DNA from: Gemmatimonadota bacterium
GTDB lineage: Bacteria > Gemmatimonadota > Gemmatimonadetes > Gemmatimonadales > GWC2-71-9
DNA: 43,803 nucleotides
Reading direction: 5' to 3'
Assembly (NCBI GenBank): GCA_003223395.1
Contig: QHUZ01000028.1
Coordinates: 1-43,803, forward strand
Shown here in pieces: positions 33,593 through 40,849 of this stretch (the stretch's first letter is position 1; every line of letters starts with the position of its first letter). The notes under the pieces are model-generated. The model was not told where the DNA came from. It saw nothing but the letters and a program-made list of their open reading frames with translations, and ran no database searches. The translations under genes were made by a program, and so were the position numbers.

Positions 33593-33625
33593 CTTCCAAT
33601 TCCCCTCATCCATCAATTGGGAGTT
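33591..33625 (+). promoter_or_regulatory. Hairpin covering the ribosome-binding site of the M28 peptidase
   Basis: AACTTCCAATT (33591-33601) and AATTGGGAGTT (33615-33625) pair over 11 base pairs, counting one U-G wobble, with a 13-base loop. The 3' arm contains GGGAG, the Shine-Dalgarno candidate for the GTG start at 33631. If formed in RNA, the hairpin would hide the ribosome-binding site. The stem is AT-rich compared with its surroundings and overlaps the stop of the GNAT gene. Confidence 0.55.
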
Positions 33626-33630
33626 ACACC

Positions 33631-35298
33631 GTGCGACGCGTTCTTACCGCCACAGCCGTCGTTGCCAGCTTCGTCACGACGACGGCAACCGCGCAGTTCC
33701 CTCAAGCCTCCGGCTTCGCGGTCGAGGATCCCGTCCTGCGCCGCATCTGGGCGATCGAAACCGACAGCTCGCAGCTCCCGCACCTCGCGCAGGTACTCTT
33801 CGACTCGCTCGGCCCGCGGCTGACGGCTTCGCCCGGCATGACCGCGGCGCAGAACTGGCTGCTCGCGACCTACGCCGCCTGGGGCATCACGGCGCGAAAG
33901 GAACAGTACGGGACGTGGCGCAGCTGGCGACGTGGCAAGACACACATCGATCTCGTCACGCCACGGCAGCGCACGCTCGAAGGCACGGCGCTCGCGTGGA
34001 GCCCTCCGACGCCGCGTGGCCGCCCGTTGCGCGCGGCGGTCGTCATCCTGCCCGACTTCGCCGACAGCAACGCGTTGGTCGCCTGGCTGCCACAGGTGAA
34101 GGGCAAATTCGTACTCATCTCATTTGCGCAGCCGACCTGCCGGCCCGACGACAGTTGGGAGAAGTGGGCGACCCAGACCACGGCCGATACGATGAAGGCG
34201 CGCCGCACCGCCGCGCAGCAGGCGTGGCTGCAGCGCCTGCAGCGCACCGGCTACTGGGGAACCGGCGTCGCGGCAGCGGCGGGCCTGTCTCGCCGCCTCG
34301 AGGCGGCCGGCGCTGCCGGCATCATCGGCAGCCTCTGGTCACAGGGCTGGGGCGTGCAGAAGATCTTCACGGCGTATACCGACCGCGCGCCCGTTCTCGA
34401 CATTGCCTGTGAGGACTACGGGCTGTTGTACCGGCTCGCGGAGAACAGGCAAGGCCCGGTCATCGAATTGACCGTCGAGTCGCAGCCACTTGGTGAGGTG
34501 CCGGTCTTCAACGTGGTCGGCGAAATGAAGGGCACTCAGCTCCCCAACGAATACGTCATGCTCTCGGCGCACTTCGACTCGTGGGACGGCGGCTCAGGCG
34601 CGACCGACAACGGCACCGGTACGATCACGATGTTGGAGGCGATGCGGATCCTGAAACAGGTCTATCCGAATCCGCGGCGCACGATTCTCGTGGGCCACTG
34701 GAGCGGCGAAGAACAGGGACTGAATGGCTCACGGGGGTTCGTGAAGGATCATCCCGAGATCGTGAGCGGGCTCCAAGCATTGTTCAATCAGGACAATGGC
34801 ACCGGAAGAATCGAGAACATGAGCGCATCGGGATTCCCGGATGCAGTATCGAGCCTGGCGCGCTATTTGGCGCGCGTCCCGGCGGACATAACACGCAACA
34901 TCAAATTTGGCTTCCCCGGAAACCCGAGCGGTGGCGGGACGGATCACGCGTCCTTCGTCTCGTGCGGCGCGCCAGGCTTCGGCCTGGGGTCGGGCGACTG
35001 GGACTACGGCCGCTACACCTGGCACACGAATCGCGACACGTACGACAAAATCAGCTGGGACGACGTGACGAACAACGCAGCGCTCGCGGCGATGCTGGTC
35101 TATCTGGCGTCCGAAGACACTGTTCGGATGTCGCGCGAGAAGCGCACGGTGTTCTCGTTGACGCCGAGCGGCCAGCCGGGCGCGTGGCCGGAGTGCCGCG
35201 ATGCGCAGCGGACGACACCGCCGCTCGTCCCGGCGCCCCCACCGCCCCCACCGCCCCCTGCGCCGCCGCCGCCTGCGGCTCGCCCACCGTCACGATGA
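33631..35298 (+). CDS. Exported M28-family zinc aminopeptidase-like protein
   Basis: A 555-residue protein with signal peptide (MRRVLTATAVVASFVTTTATA) and a C-terminal M28 metallopeptidase domain. All metal ligands and the catalytic acid are visible: H314 (SAHFDSWDGG), D326 (GATDNGTG), the E360-E361 pair (SGEEQGLNGS), D388 (FNQDNGTG) and H465 (TWHTNRDTYD). An inserted PA-like domain lies before them. It probably cleaves amino-terminal residues from peptides in the periplasm. The C-terminus is a long Pro/Ala tail (PAPPPPPPPPAPPPP). The GTG start has its Shine-Dalgarno inside the hairpin at 33591. It overlaps the SAM methyltransferase gene by ATGA. Confidence 0.9.
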   Translation: MRRVLTATAVVASFVTTTATAQFPQASGFAVEDPVLRRIWAIETDSSQLPHLAQVLFDSLGPRLTASPGMTAAQNWLLATYAAWGITARKEQYGTWRSWRRGKTHIDLVTPRQRTLEGTALAWSPPTPRGRPLRAAVVILPDFADSNALVAWLPQVKGKFVLISFAQPTCRPDDSWEKWATQTTADTMKARRTAAQQAWLQRLQRTGYWGTGVAAAAGLSRRLEAAGAAGIIGSLWSQGWGVQKIFTAYTDRAPVLDIACEDYGLLYRLAENRQGPVIELTVESQPLGEVPVFNVVGEMKGTQLPNEYVMLSAHFDSWDGGSGATDNGTGTITMLEAMRILKQVYPNPRRTILVGHWSGEEQGLNGSRGFVKDHPEIVSGLQALFNQDNGTGRIENMSASGFPDAVSSLARYLARVPADITRNIKFGFPGNPSGGGTDHASFVSCGAPGFGLGSGDWDYGRYTWHTNRDTYDKISWDDVTNNAALAAMLVYLASEDTVRMSREKRTVFSLTPSGQPGAWPECRDAQRTTPPLVPAPPPPPPPPAPPPPAARPPSR

Positions 35299-36041
35299 GC
35301 TTCGCGGATCATTTTTCCGGCGTCTCGGCCGCCTACGCGGCGTTCCGGCCCCGCTACCCGGACGCCCTGTTCGAGTTCCTGTCACAGGTCGCGCCGGCGC
35401 GCGATGACGTGTGGGACGCGGGCACGGGTTCGGGCCAGGCCGCCGTCGGGTTGGCGCGGCATTTCAAGCGCGTCATCGCGACGGATGCCAGCGCGAACCA
35501 GATCGAGCACGCCACGCGCGATCCGCGAATTCAGTACCGGGTCTGCCCGGCGGAGGCCTGTGATTTGGGGGATGCATCCATGGATCTCGTCACCGCCGCG
35601 CAGGCGCTCCATTGGTTCGACCGCCCACGCTTCTGGACGGAGGCGCGGCGCATCCTCCGGCCCAACGGCGTGGTCGCGGTCTGGACCTACGTGATGCTTC
35701 AGATCGCGCCGCCGATCGACAAGATCGTGTACCGTTTTTACAAAGACGTCGTGGGTCCGTACTGGCCGCCGGAACGACGGATCACCGAGGAGCGTTACCA
35801 GACCATCGAGTTTCCATTCGCTGAATTCACCGCGCCCAACTTCGTGATCGAACAGGCTATGACGCTCGACGACCTCGCCGGCTACGTTCGCACCTGGTCG
35901 GCGACGCGCGCGTACCTCAAGCGACACGGCGAGGATCCGGTGGAACGTCTGGTGACCGAGCTCGCTCCCGTCTGGGGCGATCCGCAGCAATCACGACTGG
36001 GACGCTGGCCGGTGGCCATGCGCGTGGGGAGGATCGAATGA
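35295..36041 (+). CDS. Class I SAM-dependent methyltransferase
   Basis: A 248-residue class I methyltransferase. The SAM-binding glycine motif is VWDAGTGSGQAAVGLA (about 38-53), with the acidic residue in IATDASANQIEHA and the FDRPRFWTEARRILRPNG segment after it. Relatives include the UbiE/trans-aconitate methyltransferase-like group (LVTAAQALHWFDR is typical of this branch). The methyl acceptor is unknown. It is bracketed by ATGA overlaps with the M28 peptidase and the first DinB gene, so it lies in a strictly coupled operon. Confidence 0.88.
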   Translation: MSFADHFSGVSAAYAAFRPRYPDALFEFLSQVAPARDDVWDAGTGSGQAAVGLARHFKRVIATDASANQIEHATRDPRIQYRVCPAEACDLGDASMDLVTAAQALHWFDRPRFWTEARRILRPNGVVAVWTYVMLQIAPPIDKIVYRFYKDVVGPYWPPERRITEERYQTIEFPFAEFTAPNFVIEQAMTLDDLAGYVRTWSATRAYLKRHGEDPVERLVTELAPVWGDPQQSRLGRWPVAMRVGRIE

Positions 36042-36532
36042 AAGACTGGATTACCACGGTCATCGTGCGCGAGCTGAAGGCGCTGCGCCGCGAGATCGAA
36101 TCATACCCGAGCGAGGACGACCTGTGGGAGATTCCTGCCGGGATCGCAAATCCTGGCGGCAATCTCGCACTCCATCTCGCCGGGAATCTTCAGTACTTCC
36201 TCGGCAACGTGCTCGGCAAGAACGGCTACGTGCGCAATCGCGACGCCGAGTTCGGCAGCCGCGACGTGCCGCGCGCCGAGCTGTTACGCGAGATCGACAA
36301 CGCGATCGCGGCCGTGGAATTGGGGATGAGCAAAATCAGCGAGGCGGATCTCGCCAAGCCCTTTCCCGAGAAGGTCGGCGGCGTCAGCTCGTCCACGGGC
36401 GCGTTTCTCGCGCACTTCGCGACCCATCTCGCCTACCATCTCGGCCAGGTGGACTACCACCGCCGCATCATGACGCGCGAAGGGAAGACCGTGAAAGCGA
36501 TGACCCTCACGGAGCTCGAAGGGAAGTCGTGA
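36038..36532 (+). CDS. DinB-fold protein (DUF1572-like)
   Basis: A 164-residue four-helix DinB-superfamily protein of the DUF1572 type. Landmarks: NLALHLAGNLQYFLGNVLG, with His-containing helix, and FLAHFATHLAYHLGQVDYHR near the C-terminus. Conserved His residues (LHLAGN, HLAYHLGQ) match the metal site common in DinB-like thiol transferases. Family knowledge: related proteins use bacillithiol or mycothiol, but function of DUF1572 is not settled. It overlaps the methyltransferase gene by ATGA and the next DinB gene by one base. Confidence 0.82.
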   Translation: MKDWITTVIVRELKALRREIESYPSEDDLWEIPAGIANPGGNLALHLAGNLQYFLGNVLGKNGYVRNRDAEFGSRDVPRAELLREIDNAIAAVELGMSKISEADLAKPFPEKVGGVSSSTGAFLAHFATHLAYHLGQVDYHRRIMTREGKTVKAMTLTELEGKS

Positions 36533-37077
36533 TGAATCAGCGCGAGGTCGGACGTCCCGAGCCCGACGAGGTTCCGTCACACTATGTCGGCTACATCAAG
36601 CGCGTTCCGGAGCTGGATCCGGTGATGGTCTGCGCCGCGCAGATCGAGGACACGGCCACCCTGTTGCGCCCGCTGTCCGAAACGGACGCGATGTATCGCT
36701 ACGACCGCGGCAAGTGGAGCATCAAGGAGGTCGTGGGGCATCTCGCCGACGTCGAGCGCATCATGGCCTACCGGGCGCTGCGCATCGCTCGCGGCGACAC
36801 GACGCCGCTGCCCGGATTCGACGAAAACGCCTACGTCCCGATCGCCAAGTTCGATACCCGCTCGCTCGCCGATCTCATCGGGGAGCTGCGCACGGCGCGG
36901 GCCGCGACGCTCGCGCTGCTGCGCACGTTCGACGCCGACGCGTGGCGCCGCCGCGGCACGGCGAGCGGCAAGCCGGTGAGCGTGCGCGCACTCGCGTTCA
37001 TGATTCCGGGGCACGAGCGCCACCATGTCGAGACCCTGAGAACGCGGTACGGCGTGGGAGGCGTGGCATCGTCGTGA
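36532..37077 (+). CDS. DinB-family protein (YfiT-like)
   Basis: A 181-residue DinB-superfamily protein. The putative metal site is built from His residues in KWSIKEVVGHLADVERIMAY and FMIPGHERHHVETL, the pattern seen in YfiT-like metal-dependent hydrolases. The start ATG at 36532 shares one base with the stop of the preceding DinB gene (TGATG), and its own stop overlaps the next gene (GTGA). The two adjacent DinB proteins differ enough to be old paralogues rather than a recent duplication. A role in thiol-dependent detoxification is possible but unproven. Confidence 0.83.
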   Translation: MNQREVGRPEPDEVPSHYVGYIKRVPELDPVMVCAAQIEDTATLLRPLSETDAMYRYDRGKWSIKEVVGHLADVERIMAYRALRIARGDTTPLPGFDENAYVPIAKFDTRSLADLIGELRTARAATLALLRTFDADAWRRRGTASGKPVSVRALAFMIPGHERHHVETLRTRYGVGGVASS

Positions 37078-37667
37078 AAGTCGGCATCCTGGGCACCGGA
37101 CAAGTCGGGCAGTCGCTCGCCGCAGGTTTCACGAAGTACGGCCACGAGGTGAAGCTCGGTCACCGCGATCCGAAACAGTCGTTCGCCGATGCCGCGAAAT
37201 TCGGTGAGGTCGTCCTTCTCTGCACGGCGTGGGCCGGAACCGAGAGTGCGATCAAGCTCACCGACCCGAAGAATCTCGCGGGCAAAGTCGTAATCGACGT
37301 CACGAACCCTCTCAAGCCTACGGCGACGGACCCATTCGCGCTCGCCCTCGGGTTTGAGGACTCGGGCGGCGAACAGGTGCAGCGGTGGCTACCACAGTCA
37401 CGCGTGGTGAAAGCGTTCAACATCGTGGGTAACTCATTGATGGTCGATCCGAAACTCCCCGGCGGACCACCGGATATGTTCATCGCCGGCAACGACGCAG
37501 CCGCGAAGCAAACCGTCACGCGGATCTGCACGCAATTCGGCTGGCTGGTCGTGGACATAGGCGGGATCGAACGTTCACGAGTCCTTGAACCCCTGGCGGT
37601 GTTGTGGTGCGTCGTTGGTTCCAAGTTCGACTGGCGGGAACAGGCGTGGAAGCTGTTGCACAGGTAG
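37074..37667 (+). CDS. NADPH-dependent F420-reductase-like NAD(P)-binding protein
   Basis: A 197-residue protein with a Rossmann dinucleotide-binding motif at the very start (VGILGTGQVGQSLAAGF; GxGxxG). The following VKLGHRDPKQS ends the second strand with a basic residue, favouring NADP(H). GKVVIDVTNPLKP and VKAFNIVGNSLM are typical of F420-dependent NADP reductase-like proteins. Many relatives lack F420 and act as general NADP oxidoreductases. Translation starts at GTG 37074, overlapping the DinB stop (GTGA). It lies 31 bases upstream of the selenocysteine-type peroxiredoxin and may be co-transcribed with it. Confidence 0.84.
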   Translation: MKVGILGTGQVGQSLAAGFTKYGHEVKLGHRDPKQSFADAAKFGEVVLLCTAWAGTESAIKLTDPKNLAGKVVIDVTNPLKPTATDPFALALGFEDSGGEQVQRWLPQSRVVKAFNIVGNSLMVDPKLPGGPPDMFIAGNDAAAKQTVTRICTQFGWLVVDIGGIERSRVLEPLAVLWCVVGSKFDWREQAWKLLHR

Positions 37668-37698
37668 ATTGAGGGCGGGGTCAAACAAGGATTCCGTC

Positions 37699-38268
37699 GT
37701 GGTCATGACACTCGTTCTCGCGGCATTGATGCAGCAGCCGGCGGCACCCCCCGCACCGCCTCCAGGACCCGCAGCACTCGAAGTCGGCGCCGTCGCCCCC
37801 GACTTCGCGATCCCCGGCGCCACGCGCTACGGGACGCTCAAGAACCCAGTGCGGCTCAGCGACTACAAGGGCAAGACGGTCGTACTCGCGTTCTTCTTCA
37901 AAGCGCGCACCAAGGGCTGAACGATTCAAATGAATGCGTACCGTGATAAGTACGCACAGGTCTTCAACGATGGGCGCAAGGTCGTCCTGATCGCCATCAG
38001 CGCTGACGTGGACACGGCACTCGCGTCATGGGCGCGGGATGCGGATTATCCGGTTCTGTTTGGGAGCGATACCGGCTCAGCGGTGGGAAAAGCGTATGGC
38101 GCCTACAATGCCCAGTACAAGCTCGACAACCGCAATCTGTTCGTCGTAGCACCAGACGGAAAAATCGCCTACCGGGCGACGCCGTTCCGGGAGATCGATC
38201 CGACCTCCTACACGGACCTCGGAGCCGCGATCAGCAAACTGATGCCTGCTGACTCAACGGCGCGGTAG
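37699..38268 (+). CDS. Peroxiredoxin (AhpC/TSA type) with in-frame TGA at the peroxidatic position: probable selenoprotein
   Basis: Read through the TGA at 37918-37920, this is a 189-residue peroxiredoxin. Before the TGA: VGAVAPDFAIPG, then GKTVVLAFFFKARTKG; after it: TIQMNAYRDKYAQVF, then VVLIAISADVD and the C-terminal NLFVVAPDGKIAYRATPF. The peroxidatic Cys of this family sits exactly at the TGA (T-x-x-C becomes T-K-G-U). Both halves are in one frame and intact, and no other Cys exists in the protein, so it would be a 1-Sec enzyme (Sec about 74). A 7-bp hairpin with a G/U loop starts 14 bases after the TGA, as expected for a bacterial SECIS. GTG 37699 has AAGGA seven bases upstream; ATG 37705 is an alternative start. 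A nonsense mutation of a Cys codon is the main alternative. Confidence 0.8.
37935..37956 (+). promoter_or_regulatory. Candidate bacterial SECIS hairpin of the peroxiredoxin
   Basis: TGCGTAC (37935-37941) and GTACGCA (37950-37956) form a perfect seven-base-pair stem with the loop CGTGATAA. It begins 14 bases after the TGA, placing the apical loop about 21-23 bases downstream. Bacterial SECIS elements are known to lie inside the coding region just after the UGA, with a G, often followed by U, among the first loop bases; here G is second and is followed by U. The residues encoded (AYRDKYA) are partly palindromic by themselves, so some pairing could arise by chance. Confidence 0.65.
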
Positions 38269-38269
38269 G

Positions 38270-38318
38270 AGGCGGTAAAGGGGCGGTAGGTTACCGCCTC
38301 TTACCGCCCCCTACCGCC
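38270..38318. repeat. Inverted GGCGGTA repeat / bidirectional terminator
   Basis: AGGCGGTAAAGGGGCGGTAG (38270-38289) faces three copies of TACCGCC spaced ten bases apart (38292-38318). The arms can form a stem of about 20 bp directly after the peroxiredoxin stop. On the minus strand the right arm also encodes the last residues (AVGGGKRR) and TAA stop of the TlpA gene. It can end both transcripts. The unit is ten bases long, unlike the seven-base repeats elsewhere. Confidence 0.65.
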
Positions 38319-38812
38319 GTTTCAAGAGCAGCTTCGATCTCCTGGTCTGCTCCGACGCCAGTGTAAACGACGCGACCCTTGGCATCAAGCACCACGACGT
38401 ATGAAGTAGCGGGAGCGTCGAACGCTCTGACCGCCGCGCCATTACCATCCCACAAGAACGTGAACGGCATCGGATGCTTCTCGAGATGCCGGCGCACGGA
38501 ATTCTTGCTCTGATTCACCGCGACCGCGACGACAAGAAACTCCGCGCGATCCCCAAACTTCTTCTGCGCCGCCTCCATCCGCGGCAGCAGCTCGGCGCAG
38601 ATGGGGCACCACGTCGCCCAGAACTCCACGATGACCGGCTTCTTCCCGATCCATTGCGACAGCGCGACCGAATCGCCGGTGAGACTCTCGAGGGTAACCG
38701 GAGGAGGTGTTTCACCAACCGGGATGCCAATCACATCCTGCGCCCGCAGCACCGCGGGGGCAAGAAAAAGTAGTCCAGCGCACAGCGTACTGCGCACAGC
38801 GCACGCCGTCAC
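38291..38812 (-). CDS. TlpA-like exported thioredoxin-fold protein
   Basis: A 173-residue protein with a signal peptide (VRSTLCAGLLFLAPAVLRAQ) and a thioredoxin fold. The active site is EFWATWCPICAEL (WCPIC, a CxxC pair), and the cis-Pro region is APATSYVVVLDAKG. TlpA/ResA-like proteins reduce disulfides in the periplasm, for example in cytochrome c maturation. The GTG at 38812 overlaps the CcdA stop (GTGA), so the two are coupled and CcdA likely supplies its electrons. A second GTG at 38815 is an alternative start. The C-terminal tail is encoded by the inverted repeat at 38270. It is convergent with the peroxiredoxin gene. Confidence 0.88.
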   Translation of the reverse strand: MTACAVRSTLCAGLLFLAPAVLRAQDVIGIPVGETPPPVTLESLTGDSVALSQWIGKKPVIVEFWATWCPICAELLPRMEAAQKKFGDRAEFLVVAVAVNQSKNSVRRHLEKHPMPFTFLWDGNGAAVRAFDAPATSYVVVLDAKGRVVYTGVGADQEIEAALETAVGGGKRR

Positions 38813-39504
38813 CACACTTGCCCCGCTTTGACGAAGTAGTACTCAGCCATGAGCAGTAGAACCACGCCCGCCGCCCTTTTGATCCACACCATCCACGCGC
38901 CGGCACGCGGGAGTGCGGCGAGCGCACCCGAGAAGAATCCCACGACGACGAGCAGGACCGACATGCCCAGCGAGAACACGAACAGGTAGAGGAAGCCGAG
39001 CACCGCGCTGCGCGTCGTTGCCACCCAGGTGAGCACGGCGGCGAACGCCGGGGCCCCGCACGGCGCGGCGACGAGTCCCGACGTCGCACCCAGCAAGAAG
39101 ACGGCTGGATAGGAGCCGCCGCCCAGGCTCCCCGCCCAGGCGGAAAGCCGCGCGGGCAGCCGCACCGGAATCACCTCGAGCATCGCGAGGGCGAAGACGA
39201 GCAGCAGGTTTCCGATGACGAGCCGAGCCCAGAAGCTTGCGCCGATTGTGCCGAACAACGACCCGGTCATCCCGGCGATCATGCCGAGCAGCGCGTAGAA
39301 GAGCGCGAGCCCGGCAACGTAGGTGAGCGTCAGGCCAAGCGTACGGCGGCGCGTTCGTCCGGGCGCGTTGACGCCGGCGAGCGTCCCGGCGGTGATCGGG
39401 ATCATCGGGTAAATGCACGGATTGAGGCTCGTCACCACGCCGGCAGCGAACAGCAACCCCACGGCGAGGAGCGGTTGATTTTGCAACGCGTCGGAGATTC
39501 CCAC
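38809..39504 (-). CDS. CcdA/DsbD-type transmembrane electron-transfer protein
   Basis: A 231-residue integral membrane protein with six or seven hydrophobic segments. It has the two conserved membrane cysteines of the DsbD beta domain/CcdA: NPCIYPMIPITAG near the first helix and VAAPCGAPAFAAVL in the fourth. These proteins pass electrons from cytoplasmic thioredoxin across the membrane to periplasmic partners such as TlpA, whose gene follows with a GTGA overlap. The GTG at 39504 (MGISDALQ) is chosen; an in-frame TTG at 39531 would add nine unconvincing residues. TATTAT lies six bases upstream of this GTG, as in a leaderless promoter. Confidence 0.88.
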   Translation of the reverse strand: MGISDALQNQPLLAVGLLFAAGVVTSLNPCIYPMIPITAGTLAGVNAPGRTRRRTLGLTLTYVAGLALFYALLGMIAGMTGSLFGTIGASFWARLVIGNLLLVFALAMLEVIPVRLPARLSAWAGSLGGGSYPAVFLLGATSGLVAAPCGAPAFAAVLTWVATTRSAVLGFLYLFVFSLGMSVLLVVVGFFSGALAALPRAGAWMVWIKRAAGVVLLLMAEYYFVKAGQVW

Positions 39505-39516
39505 GGCGGGATAATA
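39505..39516 (-). promoter_or_regulatory. Putative -10 box immediately before the ccdA-like start
   Basis: On the minus strand TATTAT (39516-39511) is followed by six bases (CCCGCC) and the GTG start. No Shine-Dalgarno fits in between. The spacing implies a transcript beginning at the start codon. No -35 element is obvious. Confidence 0.45.
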
Positions 39517-39554
39517 ACGCCGTATCTTCAAACTGCATCCTCAACGGAGTTCGT

Positions 39555-40184
39555 ATGAAGACACGACACGCGTTCACCACAGCTCTGGTCCTCGCCGCTC
39601 TCGCGGTCGCGCCGCGGCTCAGTGTCGCACAGCAGTTCACGCGGCGGGCGCCCATCGCCACGGTGTCGGCGCCGGTCATCCTCGATACCACCGGCTTGTA
39701 CCAGGAGCGCGCCGCCCGCGTCGGCGAAGACATGTTCGTCACCGGTCAACCGACCGAACGCGCGCTCCGCGCGCTGAAAGCGCAGGGGGTGACGACCGTC
39801 GTGAATTTGCGGACGCCGGAAGAGATGACCAGGAACGTCCCGTTCGACGAGGCGGCGCTCGTGGCGTCGCTCGGGATGCAATACATCTATCTGCCCGTGC
39901 GAGGGAACGACCAATACCCCTATTCTCCCGCAACCCTGACGAAGTTCGCGGATGCCGTCAGCAACGCGAAGGGCAAAGTGTTGCTGCATTGCACGGTCGC
40001 GTGGCGGGCGAGTCACCTGTGGGCCGCATACCTGATCAACCGTGGCATCCCGGTTGACTCGGCGCTCGCCAACGCGCGGGCGATCAATCTCATGGACGAC
40101 CATCGCATGGGGTCGAACGGACGCCAACCGGTCGAGGACTTCCTCGACAAGGCGCTGCCCACGCTGGGCCACCCGCCGCGTTAA
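39555..40184 (+). CDS. Exported DUF442 / dual-specificity-phosphatase-like protein
   Basis: A 209-residue protein with a signal peptide (MKTRHAFTTALVLAALAVAP...VAQ). The domain resembles the DUF442/beta-lactamase-hydrolase-like phosphatase fold: FVTGQPTERALRALKAQGVT, VVNLRTPEEM, and the phosphate loop LLHCTVAWRAS. The loop has Cys146 and Arg151 (CxxxxR), the DUF442 spacing, but the usual Gly is replaced by Ala (TVAW instead of RSGT). It may be a periplasmic phosphatase with altered activity. The start ATG at 39555 has GGAG upstream. It is divergent from the CcdA gene and five bases from the next gene. Confidence 0.8.
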   Translation: MKTRHAFTTALVLAALAVAPRLSVAQQFTRRAPIATVSAPVILDTTGLYQERAARVGEDMFVTGQPTERALRALKAQGVTTVVNLRTPEEMTRNVPFDEAALVASLGMQYIYLPVRGNDQYPYSPATLTKFADAVSNAKGKVLLHCTVAWRASHLWAAYLINRGIPVDSALANARAINLMDDHRMGSNGRQPVEDFLDKALPTLGHPPR

Positions 40185-40189
40185 AGGGC

Positions 40190-40849
40190 GTGAGTCGCAC
40201 GGCACTGCTGGCAGGCGCGACCGGGCTGGTCGGCAGTCACGTCCTCGAGCGTCTGCTCGCCGACGCTCGCTGGTCCCGCGTCGTGACGGTGGGCCGCCGC
40301 ACGACGTCCCAGAAGCACGAGAAGCTCGAGCAACGCGTGCTGGACCTGGGGGAGCTCGAGATCGCGAGCGACCTGCCCCACGTCGACGACGTATTCTGTT
40401 GCCTGGGCACCACCATCAAGCGGGCAGGCTCGCAACCGGCGTTTCGGCTGGTCGATCACGACTTCGTTGTGGGATTGGCGCGCGCCGGGCTGCGCGCTGG
40501 GGCCACGCAGTTTCTCCTCGTCAGCGCAATCGGCGCCGATCCCGAGTCCCACGTCTTCTACAGTCGCGTCAAAGGCGAAACGGAGGCCGCGATCCGCAAG
40601 CTTCCCTACCGGGCCATCCAGATCTTCCGCCCTTCCCTCCTGCTCGGCGAGCGGCCCGAGTTTCGGCTTGGCGAGCGGATCGCCATGCTCGGCGCACCGG
40701 TGATGCCCGCGCTCCTCTTCGGCAGGCTGCGGCGCTATCGCCCGATTCAAGCCGCGACGGTCGCGCGGGCGATGGTCAGAATTGCGCGCGAAGCGCCGCG
40801 CGGCCCGAATGTCTTTGAGTACGACGCGATGCGTGTCGCCACGGCATGA
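40190..40849 (+). CDS. NAD(P)-binding oxidoreductase-like protein (atypical SDR)
   Basis: A 219-residue Rossmann-fold protein of the atypical short-chain dehydrogenase group, similar to HTATIP2/TIP30-like and NAD(P)H-binding proteins. The nucleotide-binding loop is ALLAGATGLVGSHVLERLL (GxTGxxG), followed by VVTVGRR after strand 2, suggesting NADP(H). The YSRVKGETEAA segment carries the Tyr-x-x-x-Lys pair of SDR enzymes, and VSAIGAD the preceding Ser. Relatives act in quinone or redox sensing; substrate unknown. The start is GTG 40190 with AAAGGG before it, and it overlaps the deaminase gene by ATGA. Confidence 0.85.
   Translation: MSRTALLAGATGLVGSHVLERLLADARWSRVVTVGRRTTSQKHEKLEQRVLDLGELEIASDLPHVDDVFCCLGTTIKRAGSQPAFRLVDHDFVVGLARAGLRAGATQFLLVSAIGADPESHVFYSRVKGETEAAIRKLPYRAIQIFRPSLLLGERPEFRLGERIAMLGAPVMPALLFGRLRRYRPIQAATVARAMVRIAREAPRGPNVFEYDAMRVATA

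Noticed and set aside
37699-38268. Peroxiredoxin as a simple frameshifted pseudogene
   Set aside because: Both halves share one frame, and only a TGA separates them at the catalytic position. A point nonsense mutation remains possible, but the position and hairpin favour selenocysteine.
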